Source: JALHNI01 sp044226365
GTDB lineage: Bacteria > Acidobacteriota > Terriglobia > Bryobacterales > Bryobacteraceae
DNA: 64,000 bases
Reading direction: 5' to 3'
Assembly (NCBI GenBank): GCA_044226365.1
Contig: JBGAHE010000023.1
Coordinates: 7,138-71,137, forward strand
Position numbers and translations under genes: made by a program. Positions 8,845 to 17,300 of the stretch are shown piece by piece. A model generated the notes under the pieces. It saw nothing but the letters and a program-made list of their open reading frames with translations. It searched no databases and was not told where the DNA came from. Within the stretch, counting starts at the first letter, position 1, and each line of letters begins with the position of its first letter.

Positions 8845-9228
8845 ATGAAACCAACCAAACCAACGGCGGGTGAACTGGAAATTCTGGATGTGCTTTGGCG
8901 GCGCGATGAGCCGCTGACGGTCCGGGAAGTTCACGCCGAGTTGAATGCCAACAAAGCCACGGGATATACGACGGTGCTGAAGCTGATGCAGATTATGGCG
9001 GGGAAGGGCTTGCTGGATCGCGACGAGAGCGAGCGGGCGCATCGCTACCGTCCACGGTTGCAGCAAGGGCAAACGCAAACGCAGTTGCTCCGTGACTTGG
9101 TGGAGCGGGCGTTCCAGGGGTCCGCCGCGTTGCTGGTGCAGCAGGCGCTGGCCGCCAAGCCGGCCACGCGTGAAGAACTGGCCGAGATCCGGGAGCTTTT
9201 GAATCGCTACGAGAAGGAGACGGTATGA
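8845..9228 (+). CDS. BlaI/MecI/CopY-family transcriptional repressor
   Basis: A 127-residue winged-helix repressor. Residues 6-70 form the DNA-binding domain with the family pattern PTAGELEILDVLWRR and the recognition segment GYTTVLKLMQIM. The C-terminal helices (about 75-127) are the dimerisation part, where the partner M56 protease would cleave. The start gives the usual MKPT N-terminus. The stop overlaps the start of the protease gene (ATGA, 9225-9228), implying translational coupling. Two operators just upstream point to autorepression. The effector signal is unknown; in Acidobacteria most such pairs do not sit next to beta-lactamases, and none is seen here. Confidence 0.92.
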   Translation: MKPTKPTAGELEILDVLWRRDEPLTVREVHAELNANKATGYTTVLKLMQIMAGKGLLDRDESERAHRYRPRLQQGQTQTQLLRDLVERAFQGSAALLVQQALAAKPATREELAEIRELLNRYEKETV

Positions 9229-10952
9229 GCAACACGATCCTCGGATGGACGCTGCTGCACTTTCTGTGGCAGGGGACCGCGCTGGCAGCGGTGATGCTGG
9301 GCGGTTTGCTGGCGACGCGTTCCCCACGGACGCGTTACTCGCTCGGCTGCGGCGTGCTGGCGGCGATGGCGCTCGCGCCGGTGGTGACCTACGCGGTGCT
9401 GGCGCAGCCGGGAGCGGTGACGGAGTTGCCGCCGGTGGCCTTGGCCCTAGGCGCGGGCGACGGTCTGTCGCGGGCGGTGCGGGGTGAGGCGCCGGCGCAG
9501 TGGATCGCGTGGGTGCCGCTGTTCTGGTTGAGCGGCGTGATGGCGCTCTCGTTGCGGCTGGGAATGGCGGCGTGGGGTGTGCACCGGTTGACGCATCGCG
9601 ATGCGCGCGAGATTCCGGATGCGTGGCCGCATTTGAGTGCGGCGCTGGGCGTGCGGCGGCGGGTGCGTTTTTTGGAGTCGAGACGAGAGGCCGGTCCGTT
9701 CCAGGCTGGTTTCCTGAAGCCGGTGATTCTGATGCCGGCGAGCTTACTGACGCAGTTGCCGGTGGCGCAACTGGAGGCGATTGTGGCGCACGAGTTGGCG
9801 CATGTCGTCCGGCATGACTATCTGGTGAACTTGCTGCAGACATTGGTGGAGACCGTGCTGTTCTATCACCCGGCGGTGTGGTGGGTGTCGCGCACGGTGC
9901 GACTGGAGCGCGAGGTGTGCTGCGATCAGCGGGCGGCGGAAGTCGTGGGCGGAGAGCGGCCTTATGCCGAAGCTTTATTGAACTTGGAGGAACTGGCGAT
10001 GGGACGATTTACGCTAGCGAATGGCGCGAATGGCGGTGATTTGCGGCGGCGGATTCTGCGGCTGCTGGGGCAGCCGGATGCGCCGCGGCGGGACTGGCGC
10101 GTGCCCGCGGGTTTGATGGCGATGGTGCTGGTGGGGGCGATGGTATTTCCACTGGTGGAGACGCGGGCGCAGGTGCAGCCACCGGCGCCGGGCGAAGCGG
10201 CGGTATCGCCGTCGGAGACCGAAGTCTTGCGGCTGGAGGTGGAACGCTTGCGGAAGGACTTGGCAGAGTTGCGCGCAGAGACGGCGGCGCGGATTCAGCA
10301 GCGGTCGAACGCGGAGCAGTTGTCGGCGATCGAGGCGCAGCGACTGAGTTTGACGGATGCGCAGAGGTCGCTCGAACGGCTGCGTGAGTCGCAGGATGCT
10401 TTGTTGAACGCGCAGGATCAGGCGCTGGCCATGCAACTGCGGGAAGCGGACCTGTTGCGGGCGCGCCGTACGGAGTTGGAAGCGCGCTTGCTGCAGTTGG
10501 CGCAGATCTATCGGCCGTCGCATCCGGAGTATCAGCGGGCGGCGCGGGAGTTGGCGCTGCTGCCGGCGGCGGCCAAGCCAGCGCAGGATGGATATGACAA
10601 ATGGCTGCATGAAGACGTGGTCTACCTCATCACGCCGGCGGAGGCGGAGCGGTTCGAGCAGTTGAAGTCCGACGCGGAGCGCGAGATGTTCGTGGAGCAG
10701 TTCTGGAAGCGGCGGGATCCGAAGCCGGATACGGCGGCGAATGAATTCAAGGAAGAGCACTATCGGCGGATTGGGTATGCGAACCGGCGTTGGGGGACTC
10801 CGGCGCTGCAGGGCTGGAAGACAGAGCGCGGGCGACGATATATTGTCAGCGGGCCGCCGGACGAGATCGAGTCACATCCGGGGATTAAGGAGCATTGGCT
10901 CTACCGGAATCCGCGGCAGATCGTGGAGTTCAAGTTGAACGACGAGAAGTAA
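9225..10952 (+). CDS. M56 (BlaR1-like) sensor protease fused to coiled coil and GWxTD domain
   Basis: A 575-residue protein. Hydrophobic segments near residues 12-30, 40-60 and 95-118 precede the M56 zinc motif HELAH at 189-193 (ligands H189 and H193, catalytic E190) with RLEREVCCDQRA at 227-237. A further span at about 294-311 is followed by a long Gln/Arg/Leu coiled coil (about 330-430). The C-terminal domain carries the GWxTD hallmark GWKTERGRRYI at 530-540, then GPPDEIE. BlaR1 normally ends in a penicillin-binding sensor; here the C-terminal module is GWxTD instead, so the sensed signal should differ. Coupled to the repressor gene. A strong terminator follows. Confidence 0.88.
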   Translation: MSNTILGWTLLHFLWQGTALAAVMLGGLLATRSPRTRYSLGCGVLAAMALAPVVTYAVLAQPGAVTELPPVALALGAGDGLSRAVRGEAPAQWIAWVPLFWLSGVMALSLRLGMAAWGVHRLTHRDAREIPDAWPHLSAALGVRRRVRFLESRREAGPFQAGFLKPVILMPASLLTQLPVAQLEAIVAHELAHVVRHDYLVNLLQTLVETVLFYHPAVWWVSRTVRLEREVCCDQRAAEVVGGERPYAEALLNLEELAMGRFTLANGANGGDLRRRILRLLGQPDAPRRDWRVPAGLMAMVLVGAMVFPLVETRAQVQPPAPGEAAVSPSETEVLRLEVERLRKDLAELRAETAARIQQRSNAEQLSAIEAQRLSLTDAQRSLERLRESQDALLNAQDQALAMQLREADLLRARRTELEARLLQLAQIYRPSHPEYQRAARELALLPAAAKPAQDGYDKWLHEDVVYLITPAEAERFEQLKSDAEREMFVEQFWKRRDPKPDTAANEFKEEHYRRIGYANRRWGTPALQGWKTERGRRYIVSGPPDEIESHPGIKEHWLYRNPRQIVEFKLNDEK

Positions 10953-10972
10953 GGGTAGCGCAGAAAAGCAAG

Positions 10973-11006
10973 AAGGCCCCGGCTCGAGGCGAGCGCGGGG
11001 CCTTTT
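10973..11006. terminator. Rho-independent terminator, possibly bidirectional
   Basis: Stem AAGGCCCCG / CGGGGCCTT (10973-10981 with 10996-11004), continued by an inner GCTCG/CGAGC stem with one bulged base, then TTTT on the plus strand. It ends the M56 operon and lies about 30 bases after the rpmG stop, so it may also terminate the convergent rpmB-rpmG message. Confidence 0.8.
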
Positions 11007-11033
11007 AGTTGTCGAAGTGAAGCTTTGAATCCC

Positions 11034-11129
11034 TTAAATCTTGGCGGTTTTGAGCTTGGGGTTCTTGCTGGTGGTGTAGAAGTGGCCGGTGCCGGCCGTG
11101 GACACCAGACGGATCAAAATGCGAGCCAT
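11034..11129 (-). CDS. rpmG: 50S ribosomal protein L33, shortened to 31 residues
   Basis: A small gene reading MARILIRLVSTAGTGHFYTT then SKNPKLKTAKI and stop. This aligns with the first part of bacterial L33 of the E. coli type (IKLVSSAGTGHFYTTTKNK). The usual family length is about 50-55 residues. Here TAA comes where the conserved ELKKFDP segment should begin, so roughly the last 20-25 residues are missing. The bases between stop and terminator show no remnant of that segment in any frame. It overlaps the rpmB stop by one base (TAATG), the usual L28-L33 order. The N-terminus and context make it a real gene; whether 31 residues are functional is open. Confidence 0.75.
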   Translation of the reverse strand: MARILIRLVSTAGTGHFYTTSKNPKLKTAKI

Positions 11130-11362
11130 TAGAGTGCACCTTCCTTGCGCAGGCGGGCGATCACCGCGTCGGCGCCTTGTTTATCGATCGTGCGCATGCC
11201 ACTGGTGGTGAGGCGCAAACGCACGTAACGGCCTTCGCTGGGAACCCAGATCCGCTTTTCGTGCAGATTGGGCTCGAAGCGGCGCTTCGTGCGGTTGTTG
11301 GCGTGCGAAACCCGATTGCCGGACATCGGCTTCTTTTTGGTCACAGGGCAGTACTTAGCCAT
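11129..11362 (-). CDS. rpmB: 50S ribosomal protein L28
   Basis: A 77-residue protein beginning MAKYCPVTKKKPMSGNRVSH, with the L28 core NNRTKRRFEPNL, a VRLRLTTSGMRTIDK segment and a basic C-terminus. L28 is a component of the 50S subunit. The start at 11362 is supported by an AGGAG Shine-Dalgarno seven bases upstream. A longer reading of this frame to 11617 is spurious because it enters the ABC transporter gene. The stop overlaps the rpmG start by one base, so the two are translationally coupled. Confidence 0.95.
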   Translation of the reverse strand: MAKYCPVTKKKPMSGNRVSHANNRTKRRFEPNLHEKRIWVPSEGRYVRLRLTTSGMRTIDKQGADAVIARLRKEGAL

Positions 11363-11472
11363 CGCAAATCTCCTGGCAGTGTCGATTTTTGGATCGGGGA
11401 GCCGGCCTGCCAGCGAACTGTAGGGAAACAACCGTACCGTCCGCGAGGCCATGCAAGACACGCGCAGTTTTG

Positions 11473-11501
11473 AGAATACCACAGAAGTGGAGATTGTCCA
11501 A
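11473..11501 (-). promoter_or_regulatory. Candidate promoter for rpmB-rpmG
   Basis: On the minus strand TTGGAC (11496-11501) and TATTCT (11473-11478) are separated by exactly 17 bases. Transcription would start near 11466, leaving a leader of about 100 bases before rpmB. I see no clear L28-binding mimic in it. Confidence 0.45.
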
Positions 11502-11516
11502 GTCGCGGGGCGAAGA

Positions 11517-13361
11517 TCAGGCGGGAATGATGTCGCCTTCGCCGGGAGCGAGGAACAGATTGGCCATGACGCCATGCTGCTTGGTGTAGAGGTCGTGATA
11601 ACGGCCCTCGAGCGCATAGAGCTGCTGATGATTGCCGCGTTCGACGATCTGGCCAGCTTCGACGACCAGGATCTGGTCGGCGCGGCGGATGGTGGAGAGT
11701 CGATGGGCGATGACGAAGGTGGTGCGTCCCTTCATGAGGAACTCGAGGCCGGCCTGGATGAGGGCTTCGCTTTCGGAGTCGAGGCTCGAGGTGGCTTCAT
11801 CGAGGATCAGGATGCGCGGGTCGGCGAGGATGGCGCGGGCGATGGAGACGCGCTGGCGCTGACCGCCGGAGAGTTTGACGCCGCGTTCGCCGACGATGGT
11901 GTCGTAGCCGTCGGTGAACTTTTCGGCGAACTCGTTGACGCGCGCGATGCGGCAGGCTTCGAGCACTTCTTCGCGGGTGGCGCCGGGGCGGGAGAAGACA
12001 ATATTGTCGAAGATGGTGCCGTCGAAGAGGAACGTCTCCTGGAGGACGACGCCTAACTGCGTGCGGTAGCTGTTGAGGCGGACGGTGGAAAGGTCTTTGC
12101 CGTCGACGGTGACGCGGCCGGAGTCCGGCACGTAGAAGGCGGCGACGAGTCCGATGATGGTGGACTTGCCGGAGCCGGAAGCGCCCACCAGGGCAGTGGA
12201 GGTGCCGGGGCGAGCCTCGAAGCTGATGCCCTTGAGGACCTCTTTGCCTGCTTCATAAGAGAAACGGACATCCTCGAAGATGACGCGGCCTTCGATGGGG
12301 CCGATGTCAGTGCCGCGGCGCGGGTCCTGGTCCTCGCGCGTTTCGCGGAGGACTTCGCGGGTGCGTTCGAGCCCGGCGATGGCTTCGGTGAGCTGGGTGC
12401 CGATGCCGACGACCTGGAAGACGGGGGCGACGAGGAAGGCGAGGAAGGCCGTGAAGGTGACGAAGCCGCCGAGCGTGAGTTGGCCGGCGAAGATCTGTTT
12501 GGCGCCGACGAACATCACCAGGGCGCCGACCAGGCCCATGAGCAAGGTGGCCGAGAGACTCATCGTCGAGATCGCCGTGAGGGACTGGAGGACATTGTTC
12601 AGGAGGCGATCGACGCCGGCGGAGAAGTTCTTCTCTTCGCGGTCCTCGGCGTGGTAGCCCTTGACGACGCGCACGCCGCTGAGACTTTCGGTGAGGCGTC
12701 CGTTGACTTCGGCGGTGATCTTGCCGCGTTCGCGGAAAATGGGGCGGACGTGAGCGAAGGCTTTCTGCAGCACGGCCGCATAGAGAAGGACAACCAGCAG
12801 GGCCAAGCCCGTGAGGAGCGGACTGATGCGCAGGAGGATGAACAGGGCGGCGAAGGCGGTCAGCAGGCCGCCGCAGAATTCGATCAGGCCAGTGCCGAGG
12901 AGATTGCGGAGACCTTCGACGTCGTTCATGATGCGCGACACCAGGGTGCCGCTCTTGTTGGCGTCGAAGTAGTTGAGCGGGAGCCGGCCGACGTGCGCCT
13001 GGACTTTGCGGCGCATCTCGGCGATGAGGCGTTGGCCCTCTTTCGAGATGAGCTGGGTTAAGGTGAACGACGTGACGCCCTGGATGATGGTGGCCGCGAG
13101 GACGGCCAGGGCCAGCGGCGTGAGCCATTCGGGATGGCGGTGGCCGATGACGTCATCCACGAGGAACTTCGTGGAGTAGGGAAGCACCAGGCCGGCCATG
13201 CGACCGATGACCATGAGGATCATGCCGATGGCGAGGATCCGGCGGCGGGGTTTGATCAGGTCCCGGATGTCGGGCCAGACTTCGCGGAGCTGTTCGCCCG
13301 TACTCTTCTTGCTCTTGGGTTCGTCGGGGCGCACGCGACGGGAGGAGCGCTCGCCGTTCAT
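11517..13361 (-). CDS. ABC transporter, fused membrane and ATPase domains (MsbA-like exporter half)
   Basis: A 614-residue type IV ABC exporter subunit. Six membrane helices lie between about residues 40 and 330. The nucleotide-binding domain has Walker A GASGSGKST at 393-401, Q-loop near 441, signature LSGGQ at 497-501, Walker B ILILDE at 517-522 and H553 in the switch. Such proteins act as homodimers or heterodimers exporting lipids, drugs or peptides. The start at 13361 (MNGERSSRR) overlaps the hemQ stop in ATGA, so the genes are coupled; the longer frame to 13514 is a shadow inside hemQ. Substrate unknown; coupling to a haem enzyme could hint at haem or porphyrin export, which is inference only. 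Confidence 0.88.
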   Translation of the reverse strand: MNGERSSRRVRPDEPKSKKSTGEQLREVWPDIRDLIKPRRRILAIGMILMVIGRMAGLVLPYSTKFLVDDVIGHRHPEWLTPLALAVLAATIIQGVTSFTLTQLISKEGQRLIAEMRRKVQAHVGRLPLNYFDANKSGTLVSRIMNDVEGLRNLLGTGLIEFCGGLLTAFAALFILLRISPLLTGLALLVVLLYAAVLQKAFAHVRPIFRERGKITAEVNGRLTESLSGVRVVKGYHAEDREEKNFSAGVDRLLNNVLQSLTAISTMSLSATLLMGLVGALVMFVGAKQIFAGQLTLGGFVTFTAFLAFLVAPVFQVVGIGTQLTEAIAGLERTREVLRETREDQDPRRGTDIGPIEGRVIFEDVRFSYEAGKEVLKGISFEARPGTSTALVGASGSGKSTIIGLVAAFYVPDSGRVTVDGKDLSTVRLNSYRTQLGVVLQETFLFDGTIFDNIVFSRPGATREEVLEACRIARVNEFAEKFTDGYDTIVGERGVKLSGGQRQRVSIARAILADPRILILDEATSSLDSESEALIQAGLEFLMKGRTTFVIAHRLSTIRRADQILVVEAGQIVERGNHQQLYALEGRYHDLYTKQHGVMANLFLAPGEGDIIPA

Positions 13362-14149
13362 CCGAGCAGGCCGCTGAGTTCCGCGGCTGGGACGCGCAGG
13401 CCGACATAGAACATGCCGAACTGGGCGTAGACGGCGCTGACGAGGTCGAAGCGCATTTCGTAGATCAGCTTTTTGAAGACGAGCGGGTCGTCGGCGTAGA
13501 GGTCGACGCCCCATTCCCAGTCATCGAAGCCGATGGAGCCGGAGATGATCTGCTTCACTTCGCCGGCATAGCGGCGGCCGATCATGCCGTGGTCGTGCAT
13601 CATGCGGGCGCGTTCGGCGAAGGGGACCTGGTACCAGTTCTTGTCCTCGCCGCGGCGGCGGTCCATGGGATAGAAGCAGACGTACCTGGTGGGCGGGAAG
13701 TCGGGGTAGAGGCGAACGGCCATGGCTTTGCGCTGGCGGTCCAGGGTTTCTTCGAGGGCAGCCTTCCAGGCGTCGCTGTGGGGCTCGAGCGCCTTTTCGG
13801 TGAGTTCCTTGTAGATCTTGCCGGTGGACTCGTAGAGGCCGAGTTCGACAACGGAGAGATAAGAGGTGGTGGGCTCGAGGTAGTCCGAGAGGCGGAGGCG
13901 GGCCAAGCCGAGTTCGGCCTGGTTGAGGTCGGCGAAGCTGTCGCGGTAGTGGATCAGCATGAGGTCGCCTTTGTGACCGAGCATGGAGAAGAGGGCGGTG
14001 CGGGGATGGGCGGTGAGCCAGTCCGTGGCTTCGGTGAGGATGGCGGAACGTTCGCTGGCCGCCAAGGTCCGCCAGGCGGCCCAGCGGAAACGCATCATTT
14101 GATGAAGGACGCTGGCGCCTTCCAGGGTGAGAGGGACAATGGGATCCAC
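13358..14149 (-). CDS. hemQ: Coproheme decarboxylase HemQ (chlorite dismutase family)
   Basis: A 263-residue protein of the chlorite dismutase-like haem family. It has the catalytic tyrosine in YPMDRRR (Y160) and the proximal haem histidine, probably H187, in MHDHGMIGRRY. The position equivalent to the chlorite dismutase distal Arg is not the expected one, as is usual for HemQ. HemQ converts Fe-coproporphyrin III to haem b with peroxide, the last step of the coproporphyrin-dependent pathway. Start is GTG at 14149 with GGAAGA very close upstream. The stop overlaps the start of the ABC transporter gene. Confidence 0.88.
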   Translation of the reverse strand: MDPIVPLTLEGASVLHQMMRFRWAAWRTLAASERSAILTEATDWLTAHPRTALFSMLGHKGDLMLIHYRDSFADLNQAELGLARLRLSDYLEPTTSYLSVVELGLYESTGKIYKELTEKALEPHSDAWKAALEETLDRQRKAMAVRLYPDFPPTRYVCFYPMDRRRGEDKNWYQVPFAERARMMHDHGMIGRRYAGEVKQIISGSIGFDDWEWGVDLYADDPLVFKKLIYEMRFDLVSAVYAQFGMFYVGLRVPAAELSGLLG

Positions 14150-14238
14150 TCTTCCAGCTTACTAGTCACCCTGGGCCAACGCACCCCGTTTCCCAGTCCG
14201 GATACCCCTTGACAACGGGCGGCAGTTTACTTTTGATG

Positions 14239-14244
14239 TATACT
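14239..14244 (+). promoter_or_regulatory. Candidate -10 element before receptor 2
   Basis: TATACT with a preceding TG, about 83 bases before the receptor start. A perfect TTGACA at 14209-14214 is upstream but at 24 bases spacing, too far to pair normally. If used, the mRNA has a leader of about 75 bases; an AGGGAG ribosome site lies eight bases before the ATG. Confidence 0.35.
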
Positions 14245-14326
14245 CGGTGAATCCGTGGTGTCTTCCACTACGGAAACCGCCGTTTGGAAGTAGAGAGCTA
14301 AGCGGCGAACTTCAGGGAGTTAAAAC

Positions 14327-17300
14327 ATGATCAAGAAGACCACGTCGGTCCTGCTTGGCCTTTTTCTCAGCGCGTGTCTGAGTTGGGGTCAAAATGCGAC
14401 CGGTTCGATCGGTGGCTTGGTGACGGACTCGAACGGGGCAGTGATCCCCGGTGTCGGCCTCACCGTTAAGAATGAAGCGACGGGTTTAGAAATTAAGGCT
14501 CAGACGTCGGATTCGGGCGTATACCTGTTTCCCACGCTGTTGCCGGGCCCCTATACCCTTTCCGCGGAAAAGACAGGCTTCCGCCGTTTGAACCGCACCA
14601 ACATCGAAGTTCGCATCGCGCAGCGTATCGATCTCGATTTGCAACTCGAAGTCGGTGAAGTACAGCAGACGGTGAGCGTCACGGCTGAAGCTCCGCTGCT
14701 CGAAACCTCCAGCTCGGAACGCGGTCAGAACATCTCGACGAAGATGATGGACAACCTGCCGCTGTTTGCCGGCGGCATTCGTAATCCTCGCGCCTTCATC
14801 AACTACATGCCCGGCGTGACGAACAACGGTGAACAGAGCGTTTCCGGTTCGGGCGGTCGCGCGCAGGAAGTGCTGATCGACGGCGCCAGCGCGCTGAACG
14901 TCGAATCGAGCGCGGTGTTCAACTTCCCGTCCGCCGAAATGTTCTCGGAATTCAAGATGCTGCAATCGAACTACTCGGCCGAGTACGGCCGCGTGGGTGG
15001 CGGTATCGAAATCTACGTTCCTCGCTCCGGCACCAACTGGTTCCACGGCGCGGCCTTCCACAACATGCGCCGCGACATCTGGAACGCGAACGCCTGGGCG
15101 CGCAACGCGAATCCGAACCCGGCCCAGAACTTCCGCCCGAAGGAACGCTTCAACGAAACCGGCGGCTCCGCCGGTGGCCCGATCTTCATCCCGAAGATCT
15201 ATGACGGCCGCAACAAGACCTTCTGGTATTTCACCTACACGAAGGATCTGCGCCCGGCGACGATCAGCTTCCCGATCATGACGGTGCCGACGGCCGCCAT
15301 GAAGCGCGGTGACTTCTCCGCCGCTGGTATCCCGACGATCTACGATCCGGCGACCACCAATGGCAACGAACGCACCCCGTTCCCCGGCAACCAGATTCCG
15401 GCTTCGCGTTTCAGCCGCATCGCGCGCAACGTGATTCCGCTGATTCCGGATCCGAACCGCCCCGCGCTCGCGCAGAACTATGACTTCGTGAACCAGAGCC
15501 CGTTCGACCGTACGATCTGGAGCTTGAAGTTTGACCACGCCTTCACGGCGACCAACCGCCTCTCCTACTTCTTCTCGAACGAAGTGCAGAGCCAGACCGA
15601 CCTTTCCGGCTTCAACGGCCCGATCGGCAATGGTTTGACGAACGAGCAGAAGCCCTACAACCACCGCTTCAACCACGACTTGAGCATCCGCCCGAGCCTG
15701 TTGATGCACACGACCTACGGTTTCTCGATCACCCGCCAGACCTGGGACAACCCGTTCCAGAAGGGCGCGGGTAGCGCGACGGGCTTCGCCGGCCTCACCG
15801 GTGACTCCGACGCTCTGCCGCGTATCCAGTTCACGGGCGCTTCCGGCTTCTCGCCCTACGGCGTGCAGGACGGCAAGGTGGCCAACGGTTCGCAGTTCAA
15901 CCGTCAGTGGTGGGTCAGCCAGACCTACACCTGGCTGAAGGGCAAGCACGAATATCGCTTCGGCTTCAACTGGCGCAAGTACACCACGCTCGGTATCGAC
16001 CTGGCCGGCACCAACGGCCGCTATGTGTTCAGCCGCGCGCAGACCGCTCTCCCCACCAACCGCACGGGCACGGGTAACGAATTCGCCAGCCTCCTGCTGG
16101 GTGCGGTCGACGTTGCGTCGAACGTGGTTCCGCCGGTGCTGTTCGATACGTCGGTCTACTACGACAACTCGGCGTTCTTCCAGGACAACTGGCGCGTTTC
16201 GAAGCGCCTGACCCTGAACCTCGGTTTCCGCTATGAAGTGCCGATCGGCTGGCACGTCCCCGGCGGCAACGGTTACTCGATGGTGGACATCAACACCCCG
16301 AACCCGGGTGCGGGCGGCCGCGCTGGCGCGCTCGTCTTCTCCGGCGTGGGCCCCGGCCGTACCGGTCAGCGTCGCTTCTACCCGACCGACTTCTCCAATG
16401 TTGGTCCTCGTCTCGGCTTCGCCTATCAGGCGACCTCGAAGACGGTCATCCGCGGTGGCTGGTCGATCTACTACCAGGGTCTCTCCAGCGGTGGCTGCGG
16501 CTGCCGTCAGGGCTTTGCCGGTTCGAACGACCTGCAGAGCGATGGTCTGAACCAGGTGCTGAACTGGGATAACGGTATCCCGGTGGCCGCCGGCTATCGC
16601 CCGCCGCCGATCATCGATCCTTCCTACGTGAATGGTCAGAGCGTCCAGTATCAGGGTCCGACGGCCGGTCAGGCTGGTCGTATCTACAACTGGAGCTTGA
16701 ACATCCAGCACGAGATCAAGAACTTCCTGATCGACGTGGCTTACCAGGGCAACCGTGGTACGCGCTTGAACTCGACGATCGATCTGAACCAGCTGCCGAC
16801 GAGCGCTCTGTCGCGCGGCGCGCTGCTCGGTCAGCGCGTTGATTCGGCCGCCGCGGTGGCTGCCGGCATCCAGATTCCGTACAACGGCTTCCTGACGACG
16901 TTTGCCGCCAACCCGAGCGTGGCTCAGTCGTTGCGCTCGTATCCGCAGTATCTGTCGGTGTCGAGCCTGTTCGCCGGTTACGGCCGCAGCTATTACGACG
17001 CCCTCCAGACGAAGGTGGAACGCCGCTTCGGTTCTTACCAGCTCCAGGTGAACTACACCTGGTCGAAGAGCCTGGGCTATGGCCACTTCCGTCAGGTGTT
17101 CAGCCAGCAGGGTGGCCAGGGTTCGCCCCAGGACTACAACAATGTGCGTGACTCGAAGAGCTTCATGCCCTTCGACATCCCGCACGTGATGAACATCCTG
17201 AGCACCTTTGACCTGCCGTTCGGCAAGGGTCGCAAGTACCTGAACTCGGATAACAAGATCGTGCGCTCGGTGGCTGGTGGTTGGACGATCGCTTCGGCGC

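Noticed and set aside
13362..13514. N-terminal extension of the ABC transporter
   Set aside because: It lies inside hemQ, is Arg/Pro-rich and has no transporter homology; the ATG at 13361 overlaps the hemQ stop in the usual ATGA way.
14209..14244. TTGACA at 14209 paired with TATACT at 14239 as one promoter
   Set aside because: The spacing of 24 bases is too long for a sigma-70 promoter, so only the -10 candidate was kept, with low confidence.
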